The notes: generated by a model not told the origin, from the letters alone. Shown: positions 43,202-52,241, numbered from the stretch's first letter. The stretch is DNA of 64,000 nucleotides from Chitinophaga jiangningensis (GCF_900142605.1 NZ_FRBL01000003.1:558001-622000), one strand, 5' to 3'. Numbers and translations: made by a program.

Positions 43202-43699
43202 TTAATTACTTCCTTGTAACTTTTCTACTGCGGTATTGAAATAGGACAGCTGCTGCATTTTATCAGTGCCCTTGTTGAAGTTTCTACTCAACAGCGCCAG
43301 TGCTTTTTTAGCTTCCATATAGGCCCTGCGCTCTTCAGCTTCCTGGCGGGCCGCTATCAGCTTGGTTTCACGGTGCTGACGGAAGGCATAGCCAATGCCG
43401 GCCAGCATTAGTACAATGGCGGCATATTTCATCCAGTTACGGAATGGTTGCATATGCACCACCCTCGCAGGGGCCTGCTGAGGCGGCGTTTCCTGCAGGA
43501 AGGACATATCCCATTCCGGTTCTGCGGGAAATTGCGCTTCCGCTGCGATGTACTGAAACAACGGGGCTGCTTCCACCAAATCTTCCGGCAGATCGGCAGG
43601 TGGCTCGCTGAAAAAAGCTTTCAGTTCGGCCTCTTCTGCCAGGGAAGTTTCTCCTTCCCAATACTTTTCAAGCAGGGCGCTGATTGCTTTATAATCCAT
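43202..43699 (-). CDS. Putative anti-sigma factor with one membrane helix
   Basis: A 165-aa protein starting MDYKAISALLEKYWEGETSL, with an acidic N-terminal cytoplasmic half rich in Glu and Pro and a membrane helix at about 88-104 (MKYAAIVLMLAGIGYAFR), then a charged C-terminal helix. The layout and its place straight after an ECF sigma gene fit an anti-sigma factor, though no zinc-binding ZAS motif is seen. Its ATG lies 11 bases inside the sigma gene, so translation is coupled. Confidence 0.75.
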   Translation of the reverse strand: MDYKAISALLEKYWEGETSLAEEAELKAFFSEPPADLPEDLVEAAPLFQYIAAEAQFPAEPEWDMSFLQETPPQQAPARVVHMQPFRNWMKYAAIVLMLAGIGYAFRQHRETKLIAARQEAEERRAYMEAKKALALLSRNFNKGTDKMQQLSYFNTAVEKLQGSN

Positions 43700-44204
43700 A
43701 TACCTGTTGATTTTGTAGTTTTTCCCGTACACTTTTTCTGGCACGGTGCAAATTCACTTTTACTTCATTCACATCTATATCCAATGCTTCGGCAATTTCC
43801 TGGTACGAAAGCCCATCCATATCACGTAGCTGCATGATGTTGCGATATTTTTCCGGTAACCCGTTGATCGCTGCATGCACCTTATTCATCACTTCATTCC
43901 GTTCAGTGGCCGCATGTGGATTTCTCTGATGAAGGGCTGGAAGCTCGCTGGCCTTGTCGAGGGTATCAGCGATCCGGTATTTACGGGATTTAATCTTATC
44001 CAGTGCCAGGTTGCGGGTAATCCGCATACACCAGGCCTCCAGGTTTTGCAGCTCCATCATCTTTCCCTGCATAGCCCAAACCTTCATCAGTGCATCCTGA
44101 GTAATGTCCTTTGCATCTTCCTCATCACCCAGCAGCCGGTAGGCAAAGCGGAAAAGCTTTGTTCTGACTGGTACAACCTGGGAAAGAAATAGTTCTAATG
44201 ACAT
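43689..44204 (-). CDS. ECF RNA polymerase sigma factor
   Basis: A 171-aa ECF sigma factor. Region 2 (FRFAYRLLGDEEDAKDITQDALMKVW) binds core and the -10 DNA, and region 4 (GLPEKYRNIMQLRDMDGLSYQEIAEALDIDVNEVKVNLHRAR) reads the -35. I use the ATG at 44204; a GTG four codons earlier is less likely. It heads an operon with its likely anti-sigma partner and two DUF4252 proteins. Confidence 0.94.
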   Translation of the reverse strand: MSLELFLSQVVPVRTKLFRFAYRLLGDEEDAKDITQDALMKVWAMQGKMMELQNLEAWCMRITRNLALDKIKSRKYRIADTLDKASELPALHQRNPHAATERNEVMNKVHAAINGLPEKYRNIMQLRDMDGLSYQEIAEALDIDVNEVKVNLHRARKSVREKLQNQQVYGL

Positions 44205-44285
44205 GTAGAATACCACTGTTTGATAAGAAGACGACTGGTAAATAGAGATGTTACAAAAATTTCTAAAATTTTTTTTCGGGAGATG

Positions 44286-45341
44286 TTAATCCAGTCTGAT
44301 CCGCGGATCTATCGCGCCATAGAGGAGGTCGGCGAGGATATTTACCAGCACAAAAATGCCGGCAGTAAATAATATGGCTCCCATTACCACCGGAAAATCA
44401 TATTTGTCCAGTGCTTCCACGGTGATCTTGCCAATACCTTTCCAGCCGAAAATATATTCTACGAAAAAGGCACCCGCCAGCAGCTCTGCAAACCAGCCGG
44501 TTACGGCGGTCAGTACGGGGTTTAAGGCATTAGGAAGGGCATGCCGGAATAAAATAGCCGGACTTGCAAGCCCTTTAGCCCTTGCAGTACGGATATAATC
44601 CTGGTGCAGCACATCCAGCATGGCACTGCGGGTAAGCTGCACGATAATCGCCAGTGGCCTGATTCCCAGCGTTAAGGCAGGCAACACCAGGTTACGGAAG
44701 TTGAGCACTCTCCCTTTAAAGGGATCGATATCATACAGGCTGCCAGTCATATGGAGCCCGGTGTAATCACTTAATAAGAAACCAAATAAATAGGCCAGTA
44801 CAATGCCGGCAAAAAACGAAGGTGCACTGATGCCCAGCACACTGGCAAATACGGAGCCGGTATCCAGCCATGTATTTTGTTTTACCGCTGCCAGTATTCC
44901 CAAGCCTATTCCAACAATAGTAGCAAATATCATAGCCGCTGCGGCCAGCAGCAAGGTTCCCGGCAAGGCCTCCATCAGCATATCCCACACGGGCTTTTTG
45001 CCCTGGTAGGACCTGCGGAGGTAAGGCGCTTTCAGTAATAAGGTATTGCCGGATTTAAATTTTACAATGGGGAGATAATTAAAGTTGGCATTGGCGGCAC
45101 TGGTTTCGTGCAGGCCTATGGGCGACAAATCATTCAGATATAATAAAAACTGCATCCTCACCGGTTGGTCGAGATGCAGTTCTTTTCTTACATTTTCCAG
45201 CGAGGAAACATCGGCACGCTGTCCCAATGTAAGCCTGGCCGGATCGCCGGGTAATACATTGAAGAGGAAAAACACCAGCGTTACTACTCCCAGTAACACC
45301 AGCAGTCCATAACCGGTTTTTCTCAGCAGGAAGCGCAGCAT
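44286..45341 (-). CDS. DppB-type ABC transporter permease
   Basis: A 351-aa permease with the six-helix DppB/OppB fold (GLLVLLGVVTLVFFLFNVLPGDP at the N-terminus, then the binding-protein-dependent transport motif RTARAKGLASPAILFRHALPN). Such permeases take in di- or oligopeptides or nickel. The second permease, the ATPases and the binding protein are not nearby, so this is an orphan. It follows the BT_3928-like gene by 18 bases. Confidence 0.9.
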   Translation of the reverse strand: MLRFLLRKTGYGLLVLLGVVTLVFFLFNVLPGDPARLTLGQRADVSSLENVRKELHLDQPVRMQFLLYLNDLSPIGLHETSAANANFNYLPIVKFKSGNTLLLKAPYLRRSYQGKKPVWDMLMEALPGTLLLAAAAMIFATIVGIGLGILAAVKQNTWLDTGSVFASVLGISAPSFFAGIVLAYLFGFLLSDYTGLHMTGSLYDIDPFKGRVLNFRNLVLPALTLGIRPLAIIVQLTRSAMLDVLHQDYIRTARAKGLASPAILFRHALPNALNPVLTAVTGWFAELLAGAFFVEYIFGWKGIGKITVEALDKYDFPVVMGAILFTAGIFVLVNILADLLYGAIDPRIRLD

Positions 45342-45359
45342 ATGTTTACCTGTATTTTA

Positions 45360-46442
45360 TTAAGGAATATCGTGGTAAGCCCATTTACCCTTAATGGTGC
45401 CTTTATCGAGCAGGATCAGTCCGGGATTGCTTCTTACAGCAGTTTTGATCGCCACACCATCCATTTGCAGGAACTGGAAGGTTAAGCCTTTCGCTTGCTG
45501 GAAGGCGGCAATTTCTTCCTTAGTGGAAGCGGTCACCCCAAAGATTTCGATCTCTCCTTTCTGCTGTTTTGCCTGCAGGGCCCTGATTTTATCTTCCCAT
45601 CCGGTGCCGGCAGTGCTGGTATTGAGCACCATAAATAAATATACCGGTTTAGTTTCTTCCAGTACGCCCTGGGTTTGGTTACCACCGTCCAGGTCCATCA
45701 GGATGAAGTCCTTAATGGCTGGTTCGGCATTACCTTTCTTTATCAGCTTATCCTTACGGTCTACAAACACCCAGGTAGAATCAGACCAGGGGTAATTATC
45801 TTCTGTAAATTCCTTTTTGACACCGTCCTTTTCATAGATGAAAGTCATCTGGTATACGTCAGGTGTAGCACCCGGCGGCAATTTCATCTTCTCAGGAATA
45901 TTATTACCTACTTTATAAGCCAGGCAGTCGATCACCGGCAAGTGGCGCAGGGTATACCATTGAATACCGAACGATAATACCGCCGACAGCAGCACGATAA
46001 AGCCTGCCCCTTTAAACAGGGGCTTAATATCATTACGTTTTGCAAAGATCAGCAGGATCATTACAAACAGGATCACATCTTTCCAGAAGGTTTGTGAAGC
46101 AGTGAGTTTGATACAATCACCGAAGCAGCCGCATTCCCGGATGGTACCGCTAAACAGGGCGTAGCCGGTGAGGAAGGTAAAAAATGCGATCAGGAGCAGC
46201 AGCAGTACCGAGAACGTGCGCATACGGTATCCTACAAGTACGGCTACACCGGCGATGATCTCAAAAGCGTTCATGATCACGGAGAAGGCCAGTGAGTAAG
46301 GCGAGAGGAAGGTCAGGTGCAACACTTCAAAAAACTCGTCCATCTTGTAGCTCAGGCCCAGCGGATCATTGGCTTTGATCAACCCGGAAAAAATAAACAG
46401 CACCCCTACGAGGATGCGAAACAGGTTTAGGATAATTTTCAT
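45360..46442 (-). CDS. DoxX/MauE-like membrane protein with thioredoxin-like C-terminus (BT_3928 type)
   Basis: A 360-aa protein. Its first 150 residues have four membrane helices of the DoxX/MauE type (ILVGVLFIFSGLIKANDPLGL, then NAFEIIAGVAVLVGY), including GTIRECGCFGDCIKL, a cysteine-rich loop. The C-terminal half resembles a thioredoxin fold (LFMVLNTSTAGTGWEDKIRALQ). Bacteroidota carry this BT_3928-type fusion; its likely role is membrane redox or disulfide relay. It lies between DUF1599 and the permease. Confidence 0.82.
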   Translation of the reverse strand: MKIILNLFRILVGVLFIFSGLIKANDPLGLSYKMDEFFEVLHLTFLSPYSLAFSVIMNAFEIIAGVAVLVGYRMRTFSVLLLLLIAFFTFLTGYALFSGTIRECGCFGDCIKLTASQTFWKDVILFVMILLIFAKRNDIKPLFKGAGFIVLLSAVLSFGIQWYTLRHLPVIDCLAYKVGNNIPEKMKLPPGATPDVYQMTFIYEKDGVKKEFTEDNYPWSDSTWVFVDRKDKLIKKGNAEPAIKDFILMDLDGGNQTQGVLEETKPVYLFMVLNTSTAGTGWEDKIRALQAKQQKGEIEIFGVTASTKEEIAAFQQAKGLTFQFLQMDGVAIKTAVRSNPGLILLDKGTIKGKWAYHDIP

Positions 46443-46462
46443 AAGTTATTTAATGGTTTAGT

Positions 46463-47008
46463 TTAGGATTGCCGGGTTTCACTGATCTTGATCAGGGCGA
46501 ACAGTGCATAGTTAATGATATCCGTGTAATTGGCGTCGATCCCTTCTGAAATCAGCGTTTTACCCTGATTACGGATAATCTGTTTGATGCGCAGCAGTTT
46601 GGTGAGGATAAGGTCAGCAAACGACTCCTGACTCATATCTCTCCACGCTTCGCCGTAGTCGTGGTTTTTAGCCAGCATCACTTCCTCTACTTCAGCGCGG
46701 TACTTATTATATAAGGCCTCTGCTTCTTCCACCGGCAAGTCCGTATAGGGGTTACCGTTTTGTTGCAGTTGAATGAGTCCGATGATACCGTAATTAACGA
46801 TAGCCTTGAATTCTCCCTCAATATTATCCGCTACTTTCTGAACGCCTGTTTCCTGGATGGTGCGGATACGCTGGGCTTTGATAAAAATCTGATCCGTCAC
46901 GGAAATCGGCCGCAGTACTCTCCAGGAGGTACCATAGTCCTTCGTTTTCTTGATAAAAATATCCTTACAACCATCAAATGCGGCGTGATATTGTGCTAAT
47001 GTATCCAT
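46463..47008 (-). CDS. DUF1599 protein, possible nucleotide-modification enzyme
   Basis: A 181-aa protein with a duplicated motif: KKTKDYGTSWRVLRPISVTDQI, then later KNHDYGEAWRDMSQESFADLI. Both halves carry the same helix pattern, so it is an internally repeated DUF1599 fold. The function is not established. It diverges from folP with about 124 bases between starts and leads the operon with the BT_3928-like gene and the permease. Confidence 0.88.
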   Translation of the reverse strand: MDTLAQYHAAFDGCKDIFIKKTKDYGTSWRVLRPISVTDQIFIKAQRIRTIQETGVQKVADNIEGEFKAIVNYGIIGLIQLQQNGNPYTDLPVEEAEALYNKYRAEVEEVMLAKNHDYGEAWRDMSQESFADLILTKLLRIKQIIRNQGKTLISEGIDANYTDIINYALFALIKISETRQS

Positions 47009-47132
47009 AATTCAGAGGCTAAAATCATAAATTGCAGGCAGGCGAATGGATTAAATCCCGCTCACCTTGCTTACATTACGTAAATTGCAGGGCAAAATAA
47101 AGAATTTCAGATAAACAGGCGGAACTATTACC

Positions 47133-47993
47133 ATGAAAACTAACCATATCCATACACCGTCATCACTTTCGATCAATTGCAGGGGCAGGCTGCTATCTCT
47201 TGCAACACCTGTGGTGATGGGCATCATCAACGTAACCGATGATTCATTTTATGAAGGCAACCGGATGCGGGAATTGCACCATGTGGTGGAAAAAGCGGGC
47301 AGGCACCTGGCAGAAGGTGCGGCTATACTGGACCTGGGCGCACAAAGTTCCAGGCCTGGTGCAGAGGTGATTGGGGCCGACGAGGAGCTGAACAGATTAT
47401 TACCTGCTATTCATGCCATCTTACATCATTACCCTGAAGCCATTATATCCATCGATACCTGGTATGCAGCTGTGGCTGAAAAAACGGTTCATGCAGGTGC
47501 TGCTATAATTAATGATATTAGTTCGGGAGATTTAGATCCCGCGATGATACCAGTGGCCGGTAAATTACAGGTGCCATATATCGCTATGCACATGCAGGGT
47601 AAGCCAGCTACTATGCAAGTCAATCCTGTTTATGAAAACGTTACCAGGGAAGTGCTGGATTACCTGATCCGCAAGCTGGCTGAATGCCGGGCAGCGGGCA
47701 TCCGGGATTTCATTGCTGATCCCGGCTTTGGGTTTGGAAAAACGCTGGAACATAATTATGAGTTGATGAGCCAGTTGCACCTGGTGGCTGAAATTCTGCA
47801 AACACCTGTGTTGACAGGCATCAGCCGTAAGTCAATGATTTATAAATTACTGGGCACCTCCCCTGTGGAGGCCCTCAATGGAACCACCGTACTCAATACG
47901 GTGGCATTGCAACAAGGTACGCATATCCTGCGGGTACATGATGTAAAGGAAGCAGTAGAAACAATTAGGATCTTAGACAAGCTGAAGGGATAA
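47133..47993 (+). CDS. folP: Dihydropteroate synthase
   Basis: A 286-aa synthase that condenses p-aminobenzoate with 6-hydroxymethyl-7,8-dihydropterin diphosphate in folate synthesis; it is the sulfonamide target. Motifs: MGIINVTDDSFYEG, LDLGAQSSRPGA, INDISSG and DPGFGFGKTLEHNYEL. It is followed 33 bases later by cdaA, an arrangement I recall from other Bacteroidota. Confidence 0.97.
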   Translation: MKTNHIHTPSSLSINCRGRLLSLATPVVMGIINVTDDSFYEGNRMRELHHVVEKAGRHLAEGAAILDLGAQSSRPGAEVIGADEELNRLLPAIHAILHHYPEAIISIDTWYAAVAEKTVHAGAAIINDISSGDLDPAMIPVAGKLQVPYIAMHMQGKPATMQVNPVYENVTREVLDYLIRKLAECRAAGIRDFIADPGFGFGKTLEHNYELMSQLHLVAEILQTPVLTGISRKSMIYKLLGTSPVEALNGTTVLNTVALQQGTHILRVHDVKEAVETIRILDKLKG

Positions 47994-48026
47994 CCCTGTT
48001 TTTTCTGACAGCAATATAAATTAGAC

Positions 48027-48839
48027 ATGAGGGAAGTATTTAAATTTTACGGTTATGAGTTTCGCTGGCTGGAAGTATTAGACCTGCTGATCGTCGTTTT
48101 TCTTGTAATTCAGTTGTACCGGTTGCTGCGGGGCAGCCTGGCATTCAATATTTTCGTAGGCCTGTTAATGATATATGCGGCCTTTTTTATGGTAAGGGCG
48201 CTGCGAATGCCCATCCTCACCAACATCCTGCAGAACTTTATCAATGTAGGGCTGATTGCTATCATTATTATCTTCCAGCCGGAGATCCGGAAGTTTCTAT
48301 TGGTGCTTGGGAAGAAAACACCACTTAGTAAAGACAGCTTTTTGACTAAATTGTTTTTACCCGATAAGTTCAAGAGTTATAAAGATGAGGAAAACATTAT
48401 TAATGAGATCATTACGGCGGTGGGTCGCATGATGGGCACCCATACCGGGGCGCTGATTGTGGTGGCTACCACTTACCGTTTAAAATTTGATACCGCTTCC
48501 AGTATTCCTATAGACGCCAACGTTAGTGCCAAGCTGATAGAGAGTATTTTCAACAAACACAGTCCGCTGCACGACGGGGCCCTGATCATTGTAGGCAGCA
48601 AAATGCTGGCTGCCAAGGTGATATTGCCAGTATCCGAGAACCCGGATTTGCCTACCCGCGTGGGTTTAAGGCATCGTTCGGCGGTGGGCATTACCGAACA
48701 CAGTGATAACCTGGCGATTATCGTTTCAGAAGAGCGGGGTACGGTTTCCTATGCGCAGGATGGTAACCTGACACAGGATGTATCCCTGGAGGATTTGAAA
48801 GTTAAATTGTATGAAGTATTGATCGACGGTTATGCCTGA
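48027..48839 (+). CDS. cdaA: Membrane diadenylate cyclase CdaA
   Basis: A 270-aa cyclase that makes the second messenger c-di-AMP. Three membrane helices occupy the first 90 residues, then a DisA_N cyclase domain with DGALIIVG at about 185 and RHRSAVG at about 213, the two active-site motifs. c-di-AMP controls potassium and osmotic balance and cell-wall growth. No phosphodiesterase is adjacent. The next gene, DCC family, is 27 bases downstream. Confidence 0.95.
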   Translation: MREVFKFYGYEFRWLEVLDLLIVVFLVIQLYRLLRGSLAFNIFVGLLMIYAAFFMVRALRMPILTNILQNFINVGLIAIIIIFQPEIRKFLLVLGKKTPLSKDSFLTKLFLPDKFKSYKDEENIINEIITAVGRMMGTHTGALIVVATTYRLKFDTASSIPIDANVSAKLIESIFNKHSPLHDGALIIVGSKMLAAKVILPVSENPDLPTRVGLRHRSAVGITEHSDNLAIIVSEERGTVSYAQDGNLTQDVSLEDLKVKLYEVLIDGYA

Positions 48840-48866
48840 GTGATCAAATAACTTACCTTTGCAGAG

Positions 48867-49265
48867 ATGAAACACGGGATCATTTTATTCGACGGTGTTT
48901 GCAACTTTTGTAATGCGAGCGTGAATTATGTCATCCGGCATGATAACCGGGGTTACTTCCGGTTTGCATCGCTGCAATCGGATACGGCGGCTTCACTTGC
49001 TATAACGTGGAATTTTAGCACCGAAGGAATGGAATCATTCGTGTTACTGGAAAACGGTAAGGTATATACGAAAAGTACGGCAGCGTTACGGGTAGCGAGG
49101 CGGCTGGGATTTCCGGCAAAATTGCTCTATGGGTTCATTGTGCTGCCATCGTTTCTGCGGGATGGTGTTTATACGCTGATTGCGCGTAACCGTTACCGTT
49201 GGTTTGGCCGTCAGGAGGCCTGTATGGTGCCAACACCGGAGTTGAGCGCCCGTTTTATGAAGTAG
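48867..49265 (+). CDS. DCC-family thiol-disulfide oxidoreductase
   Basis: A 132-aa DUF393 protein with the DxxCxxC motif at its start (FDGVCNFCN, cysteines at about 12 and 15) and the rest of the thioredoxin-like fold. The family is thought to act as a soluble redox protein, but substrates are unknown. It is the last gene of the folP/cdaA operon. Confidence 0.9.
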   Translation: MKHGIILFDGVCNFCNASVNYVIRHDNRGYFRFASLQSDTAASLAITWNFSTEGMESFVLLENGKVYTKSTAALRVARRLGFPAKLLYGFIVLPSFLRDGVYTLIARNRYRWFGRQEACMVPTPELSARFMK

Positions 49266-49288
49266 GACTGTATTAATAGAAATAAAAA

Positions 49289-49320
49289 ACGCCCTCCTTT
49301 GCAATTGCAGGGAGGGCGTT
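49289..49320. terminator. Bidirectional terminator
   Basis: A 10-bp perfect stem (49289-49298 with 49311-49320, AACGCCCTCC) flanked by A- and T-runs. It lies between the convergent DCC and FKBP genes. Confidence 0.88.
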
Positions 49321-49342
49321 CTCTTTTATCCTGAGATAGTGA

Positions 49343-50221
49343 TTACTTAGCAGGAGCCGGTGCAGGAGCAGCAGGAGCCTCAGGTGCACCTGGTTTAATA
49401 TCAACCAGTTGTACATCGAATACCAGGATAGAGTTACCTGGGATTGCAGGAGGTGAACCTTGCAGACCGTAAGCCAGGGTAGAAGGAATTACCAGGGTAG
49501 CTTTAGAACCTTTTTTCAGGCCAGCCAGACCAGCATCCCAACCTTTGATCACGAAACCGCGACCCAGCGGGAATTTAATTGGTTCCAGCGGCATGCCCGG
49601 ACGGAGGGTAGAATCCTGAGAAGAGTCAAATACTTTACCGCTTGTCAGTTTACCAGTGTAGTGAACGTAAACGGTATCACCAGCATTTGGAGTAGCACCA
49701 GTACCTTCTTCTTTCACAGCCACATAAACACCTTCAGCGTTTTTGGTAGCGTTGATTTTGTTTTTCTCCAGGTATTCTTTGATCAGCTTCTCATCTTTTT
49801 CTTTCTGAGCAGCAGCAGAGAATTTACCTTCTACAGCAAAGGTGATTTTCAGTTTGTCACCTTTTTTACCGAACTGAGGACGTTGCATAGGAGGCAAAGA
49901 ATCCCATGGAATGAAGAACGTAGCGCTATCGCCTTCATGGAGGAGTGCGATACCTTCCATCAGGTCGAACTTATCCGTTGGTTTAGACACCAGAACGGGA
50001 ATTGGCGCACCAACAACTTCGCGGGAGGTACCCAGCAGGGAGTCGTTGATTTTCTGCGTAACGTTCATCAGGGCGGTATCGCCGATTTTCAGCTGAGCAC
50101 CATTACCAGATTTGTGCACGATATATTCAATACCGCTTGGTGTTTTCTTCACACCGCCACCACAGCTGGCCAGGAACATGCCTAACGCTGCTGCAGCTAA
50201 TAAATAATTGTGTTTTTTCAT
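49343..50221 (-). CDS. FKBP-type peptidyl-prolyl isomerase lipoprotein
   Basis: A 292-aa periplasmic foldase. The lipobox LASC (cysteine at about 20) makes it a lipoprotein. The FKBP domain at about 175-275 has GDTVYVHYTGKL, GRGFVIKGWDAGLAGLKKGSKATLVIPSTLAYG and GNSILVFDVQLVDI. The N-terminal 150 residues hold a second, degenerate FKBP-like region (ALMNVTQKIND, PTDKFDLMEGIALLHEGDSATFFIPWDSL), so the protein may have two related domains. Ends in a proline/alanine tail. Confidence 0.93.
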   Translation of the reverse strand: MKKHNYLLAAAALGMFLASCGGGVKKTPSGIEYIVHKSGNGAQLKIGDTALMNVTQKINDSLLGTSREVVGAPIPVLVSKPTDKFDLMEGIALLHEGDSATFFIPWDSLPPMQRPQFGKKGDKLKITFAVEGKFSAAAQKEKDEKLIKEYLEKNKINATKNAEGVYVAVKEEGTGATPNAGDTVYVHYTGKLTSGKVFDSSQDSTLRPGMPLEPIKFPLGRGFVIKGWDAGLAGLKKGSKATLVIPSTLAYGLQGSPPAIPGNSILVFDVQLVDIKPGAPEAPAAPAPAPAK

Positions 50222-50256
50222 TTGACTGTATTAGTAGGTTCTAGTACTATAGCAAG

Positions 50257-51261
50257 TTATTGTAATTGTTCCTCATTTTCCTCAATTGCCTTCAAAAATC
50301 TCTCAACGGTTTTTTCGAGGGAGTCGGAACTTCTGCCACCGGAGGCGTTGAAGTGACCTCCGCCGTCAAAATATTTGCGAGCGAAGGTGTTGACGTCAAA
50401 GTCGCCTTTGGAACGGAAAGAGAGCTTCACTTCCACATTCCGGTCGATGATCAGTGCCGCTAATTTAATACCCTGGATTGAAAGGAGGAAATTTACCAGC
50501 CCTTCCGTATCCCCTGTCATAAGGTCGAACCGTTTCAGGTCCGTATAAGGGATGGCGAGCATGGCGGTATTGTATTCATAGAATACTTCCATACGGTTGA
50601 GCAGACTATGACCGAGGAACCGGAGTCTGTTTTCCAGGAAGTTATCATAGATATTCTGGTGAATTATTTCGTGTTTGAGGCCGCGGTCCATTAAATCAGC
50701 TACCATACGGTGTACGCGTGCGCTGGTGGAGGCAAACCGGAAGGAGCCGGTGTCGGTAACGGTGCCGGCGTAGATGCAGGCAGCGATATCGAGGTTGATC
50801 AACTTGTCATCGCCCAGCTTGTAGATGGTTTCATATACCAGCTGCGCGGTGGAACTGGCGGAGGTATCGCTTACACCATAATCGAAGTTAGGCTGCGGTT
50901 CCAGGTGGTGATCGATCAGAATTTTGATGCAGTCCATTTTCTCCAGGAATGGTGCCATGTTTTTGGTGCGATACAGGGCGTTGAAATCGAGGCAGAAAAG
51001 CAGGTCGATTCCTTCCAGGGCGGCCATAGCCTTGTCATTAGAAGATTCAAAGTCCAGTACCAGCTCGGCGGCAGGCATCCATTTCAGGAAGTCCGGGAAA
51101 TTGGTGGGAGAAATTACAGTAACATCATGGCCTTTCTGAATCAGGTAGTGGTACATGGCCAGGGAGCTTCCCATAGCATCTGCATCTGGTTTCTGATGCA
51201 TGGTTATCACCACTTTCTTCGGGCTTTCCAGCAAAGGCTTAATTTCCTCGATCGACTTCAT
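50257..51261 (-). CDS. DHH-family phosphoesterase NrnA-like
   Basis: A 334-aa DHH/DHHA1 protein. Motifs: MHQKPDADAMGSSLAM, LDFNALYRTKN, LIDHHLEPQPN, GTVTDTGSFRF and GGGHFNASGG. NrnA degrades short RNA oligonucleotides and phosphoadenosine phosphate (pAp). Which activity dominates here is not certain from the sequence. It is separated from the FKBP gene by 35 bases, and diverges from ndk. Confidence 0.9.
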   Translation of the reverse strand: MKSIEEIKPLLESPKKVVITMHQKPDADAMGSSLAMYHYLIQKGHDVTVISPTNFPDFLKWMPAAELVLDFESSNDKAMAALEGIDLLFCLDFNALYRTKNMAPFLEKMDCIKILIDHHLEPQPNFDYGVSDTSASSTAQLVYETIYKLGDDKLINLDIAACIYAGTVTDTGSFRFASTSARVHRMVADLMDRGLKHEIIHQNIYDNFLENRLRFLGHSLLNRMEVFYEYNTAMLAIPYTDLKRFDLMTGDTEGLVNFLLSIQGIKLAALIIDRNVEVKLSFRSKGDFDVNTFARKYFDGGGHFNASGGRSSDSLEKTVERFLKAIEENEEQLQ

Positions 51262-51377
51262 TCAAACTGTAATATTGTTAATTTATAAGTTCCTGTTGTT
51301 GTTAACAGAAAATGAAGTGCGAAGTTCTTTATTTGGGCCAGAATTTCAAAATTTTTTACCACTAAAGAAAATGTAAT

Positions 51378-51385
51378 TACTTTTG
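51378..51385 (+). promoter_or_regulatory. ndk promoter -7 box
   Basis: TACTTTTG matches TAnnTTTG and lies 33 bases upstream of the ndk ATG at 51419. A T-run at 51352-51357 sits about 20 bases upstream and could be the -33. Confidence 0.65.
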
Positions 51386-51418
51386 CGGCTCAAATCAGTA
51401 ATCCGGAATAAAAAAACT

Positions 51419-51835
51419 ATGGGTAACAGAACATTTACAATGATTAAGCCTGATGCGGTTGCAAACGGGCATATTGGCGGCATCCTGAACATGATTAACG
51501 AAGCAGGCTTCCGTATTGTAGCTATGAAAATGACGCAGCTGTCTGCTGCTAAAGCCGGTGAATTTTACGCAGTACACAAAGAAAGACCTTTCTACGGTGA
51601 GCTGGTTGAGTTCATGAGCAGCGGTCACATCGTTGCAGCTATCCTGGAAAAGGATAATGCAGTGGAAGACTTCCGTAAACTGATTGGTGCTACCAACCCT
51701 GCTAACGCAGAAGAAGGTACTATCCGTAAGAAATATGCGGAATCTATCGGTCGTAACGCAGTTCACGGTTCTGACTCCGATGAGAATGCTCAGATCGAAG
51801 GTGACTTCTTCTTCAGCGGTCTGGAGAAATTCTAA
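51419..51835 (+). CDS. ndk: Nucleoside diphosphate kinase
   Basis: A 138-aa kinase that balances NTP pools by passing phosphate from ATP through a histidine. The catalytic His lies in RNAVHGSDSDENA near residue 115, and the start MGNRTFTMIKPDAV is the normal family N-terminus. An upstream TTG in frame at 51383 sits in the -7 box and is not used. Monocistronic, with a terminator downstream. Confidence 0.98.
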   Translation: MGNRTFTMIKPDAVANGHIGGILNMINEAGFRIVAMKMTQLSAAKAGEFYAVHKERPFYGELVEFMSSGHIVAAILEKDNAVEDFRKLIGATNPANAEEGTIRKKYAESIGRNAVHGSDSDENAQIEGDFFFSGLEKF

Positions 51836-51860
51836 TCTGTAATTACAGGTAAAGATATAG

Positions 51861-51889
51861 GCCGGTGCTTCGTGAGCACCGGCTTTTTT
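51861..51889 (+). terminator. ndk terminator
   Basis: A perfect 9-bp stem GCCGGTGCT (51861-51869 with 51875-51883) with a 5-nt loop, followed by six Ts. Confidence 0.9.
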
Positions 51890-52125
51890 GGTTTGGGGGA
51901 ATTCGATCGGTTGCAATGGTGGTTGATTGGAGGACTGCAAACGGATTGCATATTGGCATTATCGCAATTATTTGGGCGGTGGACAGGTTGCATGCAACAT
52001 CTTATTATTTAAGTCCGGAAATCGATACCGGATGCGACGCACCATCGATGCATAAGGCGAAACCGTTCGTGAAGGAGGCCGTTCGATCATATTTACATGC
52101 TCAATTTTTCGTATATGATTCGTAG
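51865..52125 (+). pseudogene. Possible decayed ndk-like fragment
   Basis: A TTG-initiated frame of 86 codons shows weak similarity to Ndk: ANGLHIG matches ANGHIG and, exactly 37 residues later as in Ndk, MHKAKPF matches VHKERPF. The bases between are not alike and the catalytic histidine is absent. It may be a degenerate copy or chance; see findings. Confidence 0.2.
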
Positions 52126-52241
52126 AGCCTCCAGGCAGGCGGCTATCCGCTAAGGTCTTCGCGGAGGGTCTGTGCTGCGATTCTCGGAGGAGATTGAAGT
52201 AGTAGATTAGCTCGCATAGCCGCCTGCCAGGCGGCTCTACG
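52121..52241. repeat. REPIN-like long inverted repeat
   Basis: Two 25-bp arms (52122-52146 and 52216-52240, two mismatches, core GGCAGGCGGCTAT) face each other across about 70 bases, with an extra pair at 52121/52241. Each arm contains its own near-palindrome (the right arm has the GCCGCC/GGCGGC palindrome). The gene-poor setting and GC-rich arms in AT-rich DNA resemble REP-based intergenic repeats. Confidence 0.7.
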
